DNA of 64,000 bases from JAOUEA01 sp963821935 (GCA_963821935.1 CAWGFM010000005.1:558001-622000); one strand, 5' to 3'; positions 52,801 to 61,898 are shown, counted from the first letter of the stretch. A program made the numbers and translations. Notes: a model not told the origin generated them from the sequence alone.

Positions 52801-53070
52801 TTCGTCGACGGCGTCAGCGAGGGCGGCGAAGCATCGGCGCTGACCGCGGCCGTCATCGAGCTCGCGGGCATCCTCAACCTGAAGCCCGTGGCCGAGGGCA
52901 TCGAACGAGCGGACCAATTGGAGCGACTCTTGGAACTGCATTGCGACATGGGACAGGGGTTCTTCTTCGCGAAGCCGCTGCCGGCCGGCGAGCTCCAAGC
53001 GCTGCTGACGGAGCGCAACTCGATGCAACAGGAAGCCGACGCCCTGGCAGAGCGTGTGCACGGGTCGTAG
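49867..53070 (+). CDS. Membrane GAF-PAS-GGDEF-EAL protein (c-di-GMP turnover)
   Basis: This 1067-residue protein has about eight or nine N-terminal membrane helices (1-305), a GAF-like region (about 340-480), a PAS domain (about 500-610, VVTVIDPDTTVTYASPSAAR), a GGDEF domain and an EAL domain. The GGDEF motif at about residue 701 (RLGGDEFAI) and the upstream inhibitory RSAD are intact; EAL has VEALIRW, DDFGTGYSSL, KVDKSFVDG and AEGIE, so both synthesis and hydrolysis of cyclic di-GMP are possible. The start ATG 49867 is the first before the membrane region. The tail overlaps the next gene. Confidence 0.95.
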   Translation: MRNRAWLVYPALAVVALAVYFMVGHSSTLFNLIGLSSPILIVVAVRLHQPKTPSAWQLIALGQFLFIAGDVVSYNYERFATAMPQVFWLDYTFNPAGDVPYPGIADALYLAVYPCLMAGLLLMIRARTPGRDRASLLDSLMVAIGVGTLTWVLLVAPYIHTGDLDLKTKLTAVAYPTMDLLLAAVAIRLAVGAGRRPTSFYLIIAAIGALFTTDAIYGWFGLYSAAGYQPGSGWLEAGWATFYVLLGTAALHPSMRELTEPAPELATKLSFGRLLVLASTSLMAPAIIAFQVARNHDTDMEVLIGATIILFLLVVARMWGLVRAQQELVLREQALRRAGAALVTVTNREGIYEAAIEAGRSLAGEDAAIRVCDEPDGNDELIVVSSAGGEREVLGARFPFTTLQQWKRERLLDNDAYVVRAYESILREPLGLPSGDGSVFVAPLFIREELHGLMVVATPEEMPRGVADSLRALSSQVALALESATLTEDLLLKQSEARFASLVSNSSDVVTVIDPDTTVTYASPSAARVLGFEPHDLEGKRFSELIHADDKTRVMQFLTSAGDDEGHPGLAEFRLRHREGDHVFVETLRTNLLNDPNLRGIVLNTRDISERKEFEEQLSHQAFHDSVTSLANRALFRDRVTHAIERQERDAKPIAVLFMDLDDFKTINDSLGHAAGDQLLREVGERLKECLRSADTAARLGGDEFAILLEDGGEGIQAVDVADRMMQMFEEPFELEGKEVYVRASVGIAVSEGGVDGDAEELLRNADVAMYMAKERGKSRYQVFEPAMHDTALKRLELKADLQRALEHGEFQLYYQPVIELETGHITGVEALIRWIHPTRGLVPPLDFIPLAEETGLIVPIGQWVLHEAARYAVSLQEHYPMDPPFHMAVNLSARQVARPELVDEVHEILVETGLEPDSLILEITESVMMQDMELSIERLGALKQLGVRLAVDDFGTGYSSLNYIRRFPVDILKVDKSFVDGVSEGGEASALTAAVIELAGILNLKPVAEGIERADQLERLLELHCDMGQGFFFAKPLPAGELQALLTERNSMQQEADALAERVHGS

Positions 53071-54280
53071 CATCTGGCACTTGAGCACAGCCCGACGAGC
53101 CTTCCTCATCTGCCTGCTCGCAGCGGCGATCGCCGCCTCCGGGGCCATCCCCGCCGGCGCCGCACCGCCTGCGTGGGTGCAACGGATCGACCGGGTGGTG
53201 GGCAACGATCCCGTCTCGGTCGTGATCGGGTACGAGGGCGAGCTCCTCTACCGCCACAAACACACGGTGCCGCGCGCACCAGCGTCCAACGAGAAGCTCC
53301 TGCTCTCCATGGCGTTGCTGGACCGTCTCGACGTGGCGGCGACGATCCCCACCCGCGTGCTCGCCACGCGGGCCGTGGGTCCAGACGGCATCCTCAGCGG
53401 CGACCTGTGGATCATGGGTCACGGCGATCCCGAGATCGGGCCGCGCGACATCAAGGATCTGGCCGCGGGGCTGCAGGCGAGTGGGCTCGAACGCGTCCGG
53501 GGCCGGGTGCTGGGCGCCATGGGGCCCTTCCGGCGCGACTGGTTCGCACCCGGGTGGCGCGACTACTTCCCGACCTACTACATCGCATTGCCGACGGCGC
53601 TGACCTATCGCGACAACCGTGGCCCGCGAGGCCAGACGATCCGCGATCCCGAGCGGCGCGCCGCGGAGGCCCTCACGAAGCAGCTCCGGGCTCGGGGCGT
53701 GCGGGTCAGCGGCAGGCCGGGTATGGGCTCAGCGCCTCGGCGGCTCACCGGGTTGACCACGATCCACAGCGATCCCCTCATCCAGATCGTGCATCGCATG
53801 AACGTGGTGTCGAGCAACTTCCGGGCCGAGGTGCTGGGCAAGTTCCTGGGCGCGCGCATCCGTGGCGCGCCGGGATCGATCGCGAAGGGAGCGTCGTCGA
53901 TCGAGGCCTACCTGGCTGCCCGGGGCTTCCCGACGATCGCGCACGATTCCTCAGGGCTCTCATACCGGAACCGAGTGAGCGCCGACACGATCGTGCGTGC
54001 GCTCTGGGCCGCCGAGGCGGCGCCCTGGGGCGAAGCGTTGCGCTCCACACTGCCTCGCGGAGGCCAAGGCACGCTGGAGGATCGCTTGGACGACGTGCGG
54101 GTCCGAGCCAAGACCGGCACGCTGATCGAGATCTCCGCGCTCTCAGGCTGGGTGTGGCTCCAGCGCGAGCATGCGTGGGCGACGTTCTCGATCCTGTCGA
54201 AAGGGATCACCAAGACCGAAGCGATCCACATGGAGAACGCCATCGTGCGCGTGGTGAACGCGAACGCCGCCCCTCGCTGA
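53054..54280 (+). CDS. dacB: D-alanyl-D-alanine carboxypeptidase, PBP4 / peptidase S13
   Basis: This 408-residue penicillin-binding protein trims peptidoglycan pentapeptides or crosslinks. The catalytic motifs are SxxK (PASNEKLL, S78 and K81), the SxN region (DSSGLSYRN) and KTG (RAKTGTL). A hydrophobic signal (FLICLLAAAIAASGAIPAGA) precedes the domain, and the long insertion of the family is partly seen. The GTG start at 53054 overlaps the c-di-GMP gene by 17 bases; a TTG at 53081 just before the signal is another candidate. Confidence 0.92.
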   Translation: MCTGRSIWHLSTARRAFLICLLAAAIAASGAIPAGAAPPAWVQRIDRVVGNDPVSVVIGYEGELLYRHKHTVPRAPASNEKLLLSMALLDRLDVAATIPTRVLATRAVGPDGILSGDLWIMGHGDPEIGPRDIKDLAAGLQASGLERVRGRVLGAMGPFRRDWFAPGWRDYFPTYYIALPTALTYRDNRGPRGQTIRDPERRAAEALTKQLRARGVRVSGRPGMGSAPRRLTGLTTIHSDPLIQIVHRMNVVSSNFRAEVLGKFLGARIRGAPGSIAKGASSIEAYLAARGFPTIAHDSSGLSYRNRVSADTIVRALWAAEAAPWGEALRSTLPRGGQGTLEDRLDDVRVRAKTGTLIEISALSGWVWLQREHAWATFSILSKGITKTEAIHMENAIVRVVNANAAPR

Positions 54281-54289
54281 CGGACCGGC

Positions 54290-55888
54290 TCAGTCCTCGG
54301 CGTGCTCGCGGGGGTGCAGCAGGCCGAAGGTATAGGCCTCGACCAGGGCTTCCCAGGAGGCTTCCAGGATGTTCTCGCTGACGCCCACCGTGGTCCACTC
54401 GCGTTCACCGTTCGATGTGTCGATCAGCACCCGCACGACGGCCCCCGTGCCGGTGGTCTCTCCCAACACACGCACCCGGAAGTCCTTCAGGCCGATGTGG
54501 GTGAGTTCGGGGTAGTCGTTGACGAGCGCCTTGCGAAGGGCGTTGTCGAGCGCCCCGACCGGGCCTGCCCCCTCGGCCGACTCGATGTGCCGCGTGCCCT
54601 TCGTGCGCACCTTCACGGTGGCCTCGGCCAGCGGCGGCTCGTCGTCGCCCATCCGCTCCTCCACGTGCACGCGGTAGCTCTCGATATCGAAGAACGGCTG
54701 GGTCCATCCCGTGGCACGACGCATCAGCAGCTCGAGCGACGCTTCCCCGACATCGAACGCGTAGCCGCGCGACTCCCGATCCTTGATCTGCTCCACCACC
54801 GCCGGGATCGCGCTGTCCGGCAGATCGTCGAAACCCAGCTCTGCAGCCTTCATGCGGATCGTCGCGCCGCCGGCGTAGTCCGAAGCGACGATGCCGCGGC
54901 GGTTGCCCACCGTCTCGGGCGACACGTGCTCGTAGGCGCGGGACAGACGCGCGACGCCGCTGGTGTGCAGTCCCGCCTTGTGCGTGAACGCGTAGCGCCC
55001 GGAGTACGGCTGACGTGCGTCGGGAGCGAGGTTGGCGATGTCAGCGACGTAGTGCGCCAGCTCGGTGAGGTGCTCGACCGCCCCGTCCGGAAGCGCATCC
55101 GTCGCACCCATCTTCAGCATCAGGTCGGCGGTGATGGGGATCAGGTCGGCGTTGCCGGTTCGCTCTCCGTAGCCGTTGATCGTGCCTTGCACCTGGACCA
55201 CGCCGGCATCGACCGCGATCAGGGTGTTCGCCACGGCACAGCCGGCATCGTTGTGCACATGGATCCCCAGCGCCACATCCGATCGTTGGTCAACATGCTT
55301 GACTATCTGCGCGATATCGAAGGGCAGCATGCCGCCGTTCGTGTCACACAGCACGAGTCGCTCGGCGCCTGCCTCCTCGGCAGCGGCCAAGACCGCCATC
55401 GCGAACACCGGATCGGATCGGAAGCCGTCGAAGAAATGCTCGGCGTCGAAGAACACGCGCCGTCCCTGCGCCCGCAGGAACGCCACGGAGTCGCGCACCA
55501 TCGCGATCCCCTCGTCCAGGTCGGTGCGCAGCGCCTCGGTGACGTGCAGGTCCCAGGCCTTGCCGACCAGGCACACGTACTCGGTGTCGGCATCGAGGAG
55601 GTCGCGCAGCACCTGGGACCCATCGGCACGCTCGCCGGCCTTGCGGGTCATGCCGAACGCCGTGAGCGTGCTGGAGGTGAGGGTCTCTTTGGTGGCCAGC
55701 TTGAAGAACTCCGTGTCGCGGGGGTTGGCGCCCGGCCATCCGCCTTCGACGAACGGGAACCCGACCTGGTCCAGCTTGTGCAGGATGCGCAGCCGGTCCT
55801 CGACCGTGTACGACAGATCTGCCTGCTGGGCGCCGTCGCGCAGCGTGGTGTCGTACAGCTCGACCGTGGGAGGGGCGGCAGTGCTCAT
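54290..55888 (-). CDS. cimA: Citramalate synthase
   Basis: CimA makes (R)-citramalate from pyruvate and acetyl-CoA, the first step of the threonine-independent path to 2-oxobutyrate and isoleucine. The 532-residue protein has VELYDTTLRDGAQQADLSYTV, the GIHVHNDAGCAVAN metal motif, QGTINGYGERTGNADLI, and a C-terminal allosteric domain. It differs from leuA of this window, which has LRDGEQAPG and a shorter catalytic spacing. It is the last gene of the branched-chain operon and overlaps leuB by 4 bases (ATGA). Confidence 0.94.
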   Translation of the reverse strand: MSTAAPPTVELYDTTLRDGAQQADLSYTVEDRLRILHKLDQVGFPFVEGGWPGANPRDTEFFKLATKETLTSSTLTAFGMTRKAGERADGSQVLRDLLDADTEYVCLVGKAWDLHVTEALRTDLDEGIAMVRDSVAFLRAQGRRVFFDAEHFFDGFRSDPVFAMAVLAAAEEAGAERLVLCDTNGGMLPFDIAQIVKHVDQRSDVALGIHVHNDAGCAVANTLIAVDAGVVQVQGTINGYGERTGNADLIPITADLMLKMGATDALPDGAVEHLTELAHYVADIANLAPDARQPYSGRYAFTHKAGLHTSGVARLSRAYEHVSPETVGNRRGIVASDYAGGATIRMKAAELGFDDLPDSAIPAVVEQIKDRESRGYAFDVGEASLELLMRRATGWTQPFFDIESYRVHVEERMGDDEPPLAEATVKVRTKGTRHIESAEGAGPVGALDNALRKALVNDYPELTHIGLKDFRVRVLGETTGTGAVVRVLIDTSNGEREWTTVGVSENILEASWEALVEAYTFGLLHPREHAED

Positions 55889-56943
55889 GCCGTCGCACCT
55901 TCCACGACGAGATCGCCGACCTCGGCCGTCGACATGCCCATCTCACCGGCGCGCATCGACTTCATCTGCTGGGTGGCGGCCCGGATCCCGCGGTCGATGC
56001 GATCGGCCGCACGATCGCGTCCCAGCTGGCGGCAGAGCATCTCGACGGCGCCGATCGCGGCCAGCGGGTTGATCGTGCCCTTGCCCGTGTGGTCCGGGGC
56101 CGTGCCGCCGATCGGCTCGAACATGCTGACGCCCCGGGGGTTGATGTTGCCCCCCGCGGCGATGCCCATGCCGCCTTGGATCATGGCGCCGAGGTCGGTG
56201 ATGATGTCGCCGAACATGTTGTCGGTGACGATGACGTCGAACCGGCTCGGCCAGTCCAGGAAGTAGATGCACGCGGCGTCGACGTGCACGTAGTCGGTCT
56301 GCACATCGGGGAACTCGGCGCCGACCTCATCGACCACACGCTGATACAGGTCGCCGGCGAACGTCAGGACATTGGTCTTGTGGACCAGCGTCAGTGCGCG
56401 GCGGCGGTCCGGTCGCATCGCCAGCTCGAACGCGTACCGCACGATGCGCTCCACGCCGTGACGTGTATTGATCGATTCCTGCACGGCGACCTCGTGAGCG
56501 GTGCCCTTCCGATGGAACCCTCCGGCGCCCGTGTAGAGCCCCTCGCTGTTCTCGCGCACCACGATGAAGTTGACGTCGTCCTCGGTGTGGCTGGGCACGA
56601 GCGTCTCGACCCCCGGGTAGCGCACGACCGGCCGCAGGTTCACGTACTGGTCGAGCCCGAAGCGGGCCTTCAGCAACAGATCTCGTTCGAGGATCCCCGG
56701 CTTGACCCGGGGGTCACCCACGGCGCCCAGGAGGACCCCGTCGAGACCACGGAGCCGTTCGAGCTCGGCGTCGGGCAGGACGTCGCCCGTGCGCAGGTAC
56801 CGATCCGCCCCCAGATCGAACTCGACCAGCTCGACGTCCGCTTCGCCGGTGACCGCGTCGAGCACCTTGAGTCCCTCGGCCACCACTTCGGGACCGGTGC
56901 CATCACCCGGGATCACCCCGATCCGGTGACGTCCATCGGTCAT
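55885..56943 (-). CDS. leuB: 3-isopropylmalate dehydrogenase
   Basis: LeuB oxidatively decarboxylates 3-isopropylmalate to 4-methyl-2-oxopentanoate, and can act on methylmalate in the citramalate path as well. The 352-residue protein has GVIPGDGTGPEVV, VRENSEGLYTGAGG, the NMFGDIITDLGA site and the HGSAPD-equivalent PIGGTAPDHTGKGTINPLA. Position between leuA and cimA with ATGA overlaps on both sides is consistent with both uses. Confidence 0.95.
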   Translation of the reverse strand: MTDGRHRIGVIPGDGTGPEVVAEGLKVLDAVTGEADVELVEFDLGADRYLRTGDVLPDAELERLRGLDGVLLGAVGDPRVKPGILERDLLLKARFGLDQYVNLRPVVRYPGVETLVPSHTEDDVNFIVVRENSEGLYTGAGGFHRKGTAHEVAVQESINTRHGVERIVRYAFELAMRPDRRRALTLVHKTNVLTFAGDLYQRVVDEVGAEFPDVQTDYVHVDAACIYFLDWPSRFDVIVTDNMFGDIITDLGAMIQGGMGIAAGGNINPRGVSMFEPIGGTAPDHTGKGTINPLAAIGAVEMLCRQLGRDRAADRIDRGIRAATQQMKSMRAGEMGMSTAEVGDLVVEGATA

Positions 56944-58526
56944 GGGGTTTCCTCGTTGGTCGCTTTCAGGTCCTCGCCGCCCGCGACCTGCAGGGCGCGG
57001 TTCACGGCGGCGAGGTAGGCGCGTGCGCTCGCCTCCACCACGTCGGTGGCGACCCCACGACCGCTGACCCTGCGGCCGTCGACATCGATCTGCACCACCA
57101 CGTCCCCTAAGGCATCCGTGCCGCCGGTCACGCTCGAGACGTGGAAATGCACGAGGCGGCCCTCGACGCCGCTCGCTCGCTGGATCGCACCCATGACGGC
57201 ATCGATCATGCCGTCGCCCATGGCGGATTCCTCGAAGATCTCCTCGCCTCGGCGGAGCTTCACCGTGGCGGTGGGAGCGAGATGGGTGCCTCCACCCACC
57301 TGGATCGCTTCGAGGGTGAGGTTTTCCTCCGATCCGGCACCGACCTCCTCGGTCACGATCGCCTGCAGGTCCTGATCGGTCAGCTGGATCTTTCGATCGG
57401 CGAGATCCTTGAACCGCGCGAAGGATCGATCCAGCTGCCCGTCGTCGAGCGTGACGCCGATCTTGGACAAGGCGTCGATGAAGGCGTGCCGGCCCGAGTG
57501 CTTGCCCAACACCAGCGAGTTGCCCTCCAGGCCGATCTCGACGGGATCCATGATCTCGTAGGTGGCTCGGTTGCTCAGCACGCCGTGCTGGTGGATGCCA
57601 CTCTCGTGGGCGAAGGCGCTCGAGCCCACGACCGCCTTGTTCGGCTGCACGCCGTAGCCCGTCGTCATGGCCACCAGGCGCGACGTCCGAACGATCTCTG
57701 CGATGTTCAGGCGGTGAGCCTTGTCCAATGCCTTGCCGCGGGTGCGCACGATCATGGCGATCTCTTCGAGCGAGCAGTTGCCCGCACGCTCGCCGATGCC
57801 GTTGACCGCGACCTCGACCTGTCCCGCGCCGTTCTCGATGCCCGCGAGTGAGTTGGCGACCGCCAACCCCAGGTCGTTGTGGCAGTGGGTCGAGATGGTG
57901 ACGTGGTCAGGTGTGCGTTCCCGCACGATGCGGATCAACTCACCGAACTCGGAGGGCGTCGCGTAGCCCACCGTGTCGGGCACGTTGACCGTGGTGGCAC
58001 CGCATGAGACCGCCAGCTCGAAGCACTGCAACAGGAAGTCCAAGGGCGTGCGGGTGGCGTCCTGCGCGCTGAACTCCACATCGTCGGTGTAGCTCTTCGC
58101 CAGCTTCACGTTCTCTCGGATCGCGGTCAGCACCTGGTCGTAGCTCATCTTCAGCATCGACTCGCGCTGCACATCCGACGTGGAGATGAACGTGTGGATG
58201 CGCCAGCGATCGGCGCCCTTCAGGGCCTCGGCGGCGCGTTCGATGTCACCGGTGGCGGTCCGCGCGAGCGCAGCGATCACGGGGCCCTTCACGGTGTCGG
58301 CGATCTCGCGCACCGCGTCGAACTCCCCCGGCGAGGAGATCGGGAACCCGGCCTCCAGGATGTCCACGTTCAGCCGGGCGAGCTGCTCGGCGATCTCGAC
58401 CTTCTCGGGCTTGGTGAGGGCGATCCCGGGGGCCTGCTCGCCATCTCGCAGGGTGGTGTCGAAGATCCGGACGGTGCCGGCCGGTACTTCAGGCTCCGAT
58501 CGTGTGGTGGTGTCGCTGTCGCTCAT
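56940..58526 (-). CDS. leuA: 2-isopropylmalate synthase
   Basis: LeuA condenses 2-oxoisovalerate with acetyl-CoA, the first step of leucine synthesis. The 528-residue protein has RIFDTTLRDGEQAPGIALT, TISTHCHNDLGLAVAN (metal His), NGIGERAGNCSLEEI and a C-terminal LeuA allosteric domain (VGGGTHLAPTATVKL) that binds leucine. It overlaps ilvC and leuB by 4 bases each. Confidence 0.96.
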   Translation of the reverse strand: MSDSDTTTRSEPEVPAGTVRIFDTTLRDGEQAPGIALTKPEKVEIAEQLARLNVDILEAGFPISSPGEFDAVREIADTVKGPVIAALARTATGDIERAAEALKGADRWRIHTFISTSDVQRESMLKMSYDQVLTAIRENVKLAKSYTDDVEFSAQDATRTPLDFLLQCFELAVSCGATTVNVPDTVGYATPSEFGELIRIVRERTPDHVTISTHCHNDLGLAVANSLAGIENGAGQVEVAVNGIGERAGNCSLEEIAMIVRTRGKALDKAHRLNIAEIVRTSRLVAMTTGYGVQPNKAVVGSSAFAHESGIHQHGVLSNRATYEIMDPVEIGLEGNSLVLGKHSGRHAFIDALSKIGVTLDDGQLDRSFARFKDLADRKIQLTDQDLQAIVTEEVGAGSEENLTLEAIQVGGGTHLAPTATVKLRRGEEIFEESAMGDGMIDAVMGAIQRASGVEGRLVHFHVSSVTGGTDALGDVVVQIDVDGRRVSGRGVATDVVEASARAYLAAVNRALQVAGGEDLKATNEETP

Positions 58527-59536
58527 GTCGGTGGGACCTTCCTGTCGCTCTCCAACCAGGGCATCATCTGGCGCAGCTCCCGCCCCACGTCTTCCAGCTG
58601 GGACGTGCGCGCCTGGCCCCGAAGTCGAAGGAACTCCGGGAAGCCCGCATCGGCTTCGGCGATCCAGTGCTTGGCGAACGTCCCGTCCTGGATGTCGGAC
58701 AGCACCGCGCGCATCTGCTCGCGGGTGTGCTCATCCACCACACGGGGACCGCTGACGTAGTCGCCGTACTCGGCGGTGTCGCTGACGCTGTAGCGCATCC
58801 ACGACAGGCCACCTTCGTAGATCAGGTCGATGATGAGCTTCAGCTCGTGCAGGCATTCGAAGTATGCGATCTCGGGCTGGTAGCCGGCTTCGACCAACGT
58901 CTCGAATCCGTTGCGGATCAGTTCCCCGATGCCGCCGCAGAGCACGGTCTGCTCGCCGAACAGGTCAGTCTCGGTCTCCTCCGAGAACGTCGTCTCGATG
59001 ATCCCGGGCCGGGCGCAGCCGATCGCGCTGCCGTAAGCCAAGGCGCGCTGCTTCGCCGTGCCGGTGGCGTCCTGCTGCACCGCCACCAGCCCCGGCGTTC
59101 CGTTGCCCTCGACGTAGGTGCGCCGGACAAGATGGCCCGGACCCTTGGGCGCGATCATCGTGACATCGACACCCTCGGGTGGCACGACCGTGCCGAAATG
59201 GATCGAGAACCCGTGCGCGAACATGAGCATGTCGCCGTCCTTCAGGTTCGGGGCGATGTCACTCGTGTAGACGGACGCATGCGAGGTATCGGGCAGCAGG
59301 CACATGACGACGTCCGCTTCGGCGACCGCATCGGCGGTGTCGAGCACGCGAAGGCCGGCATCGCCGGCCTGACGACGCGACGGCGAGCCGGGACGCAGTC
59401 CCACCCGCACGTCGAAGCCGGAATCCTGCAGGTTCTGCGCGTGCGCATGGCCCTGCGACCCGAACCCGAGCACGGCGATCTTCTGATCGGCCAGCACGCC
59501 CGCCTCGGTGTCCTTCTCGTAGTAGATCGTCGCCAT
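58523..59536 (-). CDS. ilvC: Ketol-acid reductoisomerase
   Basis: IlvC isomerises and reduces acetolactate or acetohydroxybutyrate with NADPH and Mg2+. The 337-residue class I enzyme has an N-terminal Rossmann domain (AVLGFGSQGHAHAQNLQDSG), a SPRR-like phosphate-binding region, the APKGPGHLVRR motif, and the metal-binding FSEETETDLFGEQ and CLHELKLI helices of the knotted domain. It lies between ilvN (80-base gap) and leuA (4-base overlap). Confidence 0.97.
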   Translation of the reverse strand: MATIYYEKDTEAGVLADQKIAVLGFGSQGHAHAQNLQDSGFDVRVGLRPGSPSRRQAGDAGLRVLDTADAVAEADVVMCLLPDTSHASVYTSDIAPNLKDGDMLMFAHGFSIHFGTVVPPEGVDVTMIAPKGPGHLVRRTYVEGNGTPGLVAVQQDATGTAKQRALAYGSAIGCARPGIIETTFSEETETDLFGEQTVLCGGIGELIRNGFETLVEAGYQPEIAYFECLHELKLIIDLIYEGGLSWMRYSVSDTAEYGDYVSGPRVVDEHTREQMRAVLSDIQDGTFAKHWIAEADAGFPEFLRLRGQARTSQLEDVGRELRQMMPWLESDRKVPPT

Positions 59537-59616
59537 GTCATCTCCCGTTGTCGGTCGACAGGGCGGGGCATGCCCCCGCTCTGCCTTCCGGCCGAGGGCG
59601 AGCCCCGGCCTACGTC

Positions 59617-60147
59617 CTACGCGCTCGCGGTCTTGAGCGTTCGTTCGCGGATGCCGCGCTCGCCACGCGAGAGCGCGATGCGGCCGGTCCGTGCCAGCTC
59701 CACCACGCCATGCTCCGACAGCAGCTCGCGGAGCGCTTCCAGCTTCTCGGGCTTGCCTGCAGCCTCCACCGTGAGCGTGGTCGCGGTGACGTCCACGATG
59801 TTCACCCGGAACACCTCGCAGACTTCCATGATGCGGGCGCGCGCGTCGCCCTGTGCTCGGATCTTGGCCAGCATCAGCTCACGCTCGACGGCAGAGCCTT
59901 GCTCGTGTTCCAGGATCTTGATCACGTTCACCAGCTTGTTGAGCTGCTTCGTGACCTGCTCCAGCGGCTTGGTGTCGACGTTCACGACGATCGTCATTCG
60001 CGAGAGGCCTTCGGTTTCGGTGGGACCGACCGCGAGCGAATCGATGTTGAACCCCCGCGCGGCGAACAAGCCTGCGATGCGCGTGAGCACGCCGGGGCGG
60101 TCCTCGACCAGCACGGAGATCGTGTGCAGTGCGTCACCGTTGCTCAT
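59617..60147 (-). CDS. ilvN: Acetolactate synthase small (regulatory) subunit
   Basis: IlvN is the valine-binding regulator of acetolactate synthase. The 176-residue protein has an ACT domain (HTISVLVEDRPGVLTRIAGL, FNIDSLAVGPTE, TIVVNVDTKPLEQVTKQLNKL) and a second ACT-like C-terminal domain. ATG 60147 overlaps the ilvB stop (ATGA), so the two subunits are made in a coupled way. Confidence 0.97.
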   Translation of the reverse strand: MSNGDALHTISVLVEDRPGVLTRIAGLFAARGFNIDSLAVGPTETEGLSRMTIVVNVDTKPLEQVTKQLNKLVNVIKILEHEQGSAVERELMLAKIRAQGDARARIMEVCEVFRVNIVDVTATTLTVEAAGKPEKLEALRELLSEHGVVELARTGRIALSRGERGIRERTLKTASA

Positions 60148-61898
60148 GCGATCGGTGCCTCCGCGGGATCGGAGGTGGGCCGGATGGCGTCGGGGCTCAC
60201 GATGATGTCGTCGTTCGAAGCGCCCGAAGGCACCATGGGGAACACCATCTCGGCCGGGTCCACGCGGAAATCGATCACCACGCTGCGATCGGTGATCGAG
60301 TACGCCTTCTCGATGGCCGCGTCGACCTCGCCCGGGCTGTCGACACGAAGTCCCACCGCGCCGTAGGCCTCGGCCAGCTTCACGTAGTCGGGGACGTTCG
60401 GGTCGAGCCAGACCCCCGAGTACCGCTCGTCGAAGAACAGCTCCTGCCACTGACGCACCATGCCCAGGTACCCGTTGTTCAAGATGGCCGTGACGAACGG
60501 GATGTCCTCCGTGGAGCTGGTGGCGAGCTCCTGCGCCGTCATCTGGAAGCAGCCGTCGCCGTCGATCGCCACCACGCGCATGTCGGGCTGACCCACCTTG
60601 GCGCCCATGGCGGCGGGCACCGCGAACCCCATCGTGCCCAACCCGCCGGAGTTGATCCACTTCCGCGGGTGCTCGAAGTGCCAGAACTGCGAGGCGTACA
60701 TCTGGTGCTGCCCGACGCCCGAGACCACGATCGTGTCGGCGTCGGCGTGGTCACGAAGGCGCTCCACGCAGAACTGCGGCTTCAACGGTCCGTCGGGCTG
60801 CTGGTCGTAGCGGTACGGGAACTCCTGTTGCCAGGCTTGCAGCTGGCGCAGCCACGGGCTGCGATCGGGCACGCCGCCTGCGTCGTCCTGGCGCTTCGTG
60901 AGCTCGGCGACCATCTTGCCGATCACGTCGCGACAATCCCCCACGATGGGAACGTCCGCCGCGCGGTTCTTGCCGATCTCGGCGGGGTCGATGTCGACGT
61001 GCACGATGGTGGCGTGCTGCGCGAACCCCGCCAGCTTGCCCGTGACGCGGTCGTCGAACCGGGAGCCCAGCGCCACCAGCAGGTCGGCCTGTTGCATGGC
61101 GGTGACCGCGGTGTAGTTGCCGTGCATCCCCGGCATGCCGAGGCACAGCTCGTGGGAGTCGGGGAACGCCCCGCGGGCCATCAACGTCGTCACCACGGGC
61201 AGGTTGCCGAGGGTGGCCAGCTGGAACAGCTCCTTGGAGGCGTCGGCCTTGATGACACCACCGCCCACGTACAGCACCGGCTTCTCGGCGCGCATCATGA
61301 GCTTGACCGCCTCGGCGACCTGACGGTTGTTGCCTTTGGTCGTGGGCTTGTAGCCGGGCAGCGTGATGTGTTCGGGCCAGTGGTAGTCGATCTCGTTGAT
61401 CAGCACATCCTTGGGCAGGTCGATCAGGACCGGGCCGGGCCGGCCGGTCGAGGCGATGTGGAATGCCTCGCGCACGGTCTCGGCGATGTCCCGTCCATCC
61501 TTCACCAGGAAGTTGTGCTTGGTGATGGGCATCGTGATGCCGGTGATGTCGGCTTCCTGGAAGGCGTCGTTGCCCACGACCGGCGTGGGGACCTGGCCGG
61601 TGATCGCCACGATCGGGACCGAGTCCATCTTGGCATCGGCGAGCGGTGTCACCAGGTTGGTGGCACCCGGGCCGCTGGTGGCCATGCACACGCCGACCTT
61701 GCCGGTGGACCAGGCGTACCCCTCGGCCGCATGGCCGGCACCCTGCTCGTGCCGGCACAGGATGTGTCGGATCGGAGAACGGTCGACCAGCGGGTCGTAG
61801 ATGGGCATGCTGGCGCCGCCCGGGATGCCGAAGATGACCTCCACGCCCTCCTGTTCCAGGGCCTTGAGGACGGCGTCGGCGCCGGACATCGTGGTCAT
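60144..61898 (-). CDS. ilvB: Acetolactate synthase large (catalytic) subunit
   Basis: This thiamine-diphosphate enzyme makes acetolactate from two pyruvates or acetohydroxybutyrate from pyruvate and 2-oxobutyrate. The 584-residue protein has GVEVIFGIPGGASMPIYDPL, RHEQGAGHAAEGYA (the catalytic Glu), VALGSRFDDRVTGK for FAD, and the ThDP motif DGDGCFQMTAQELAT ending ILNNGYLGMVRQWQ. ATG 61898 overlaps the preceding small gene by 4 bases (ATGA). A second ATG nine bases on is also possible. Confidence 0.97.
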   Translation of the reverse strand: MTTMSGADAVLKALEQEGVEVIFGIPGGASMPIYDPLVDRSPIRHILCRHEQGAGHAAEGYAWSTGKVGVCMATSGPGATNLVTPLADAKMDSVPIVAITGQVPTPVVGNDAFQEADITGITMPITKHNFLVKDGRDIAETVREAFHIASTGRPGPVLIDLPKDVLINEIDYHWPEHITLPGYKPTTKGNNRQVAEAVKLMMRAEKPVLYVGGGVIKADASKELFQLATLGNLPVVTTLMARGAFPDSHELCLGMPGMHGNYTAVTAMQQADLLVALGSRFDDRVTGKLAGFAQHATIVHVDIDPAEIGKNRAADVPIVGDCRDVIGKMVAELTKRQDDAGGVPDRSPWLRQLQAWQQEFPYRYDQQPDGPLKPQFCVERLRDHADADTIVVSGVGQHQMYASQFWHFEHPRKWINSGGLGTMGFAVPAAMGAKVGQPDMRVVAIDGDGCFQMTAQELATSSTEDIPFVTAILNNGYLGMVRQWQELFFDERYSGVWLDPNVPDYVKLAEAYGAVGLRVDSPGEVDAAIEKAYSITDRSVVIDFRVDPAEMVFPMVPSGASNDDIIVSPDAIRPTSDPAEAPIA

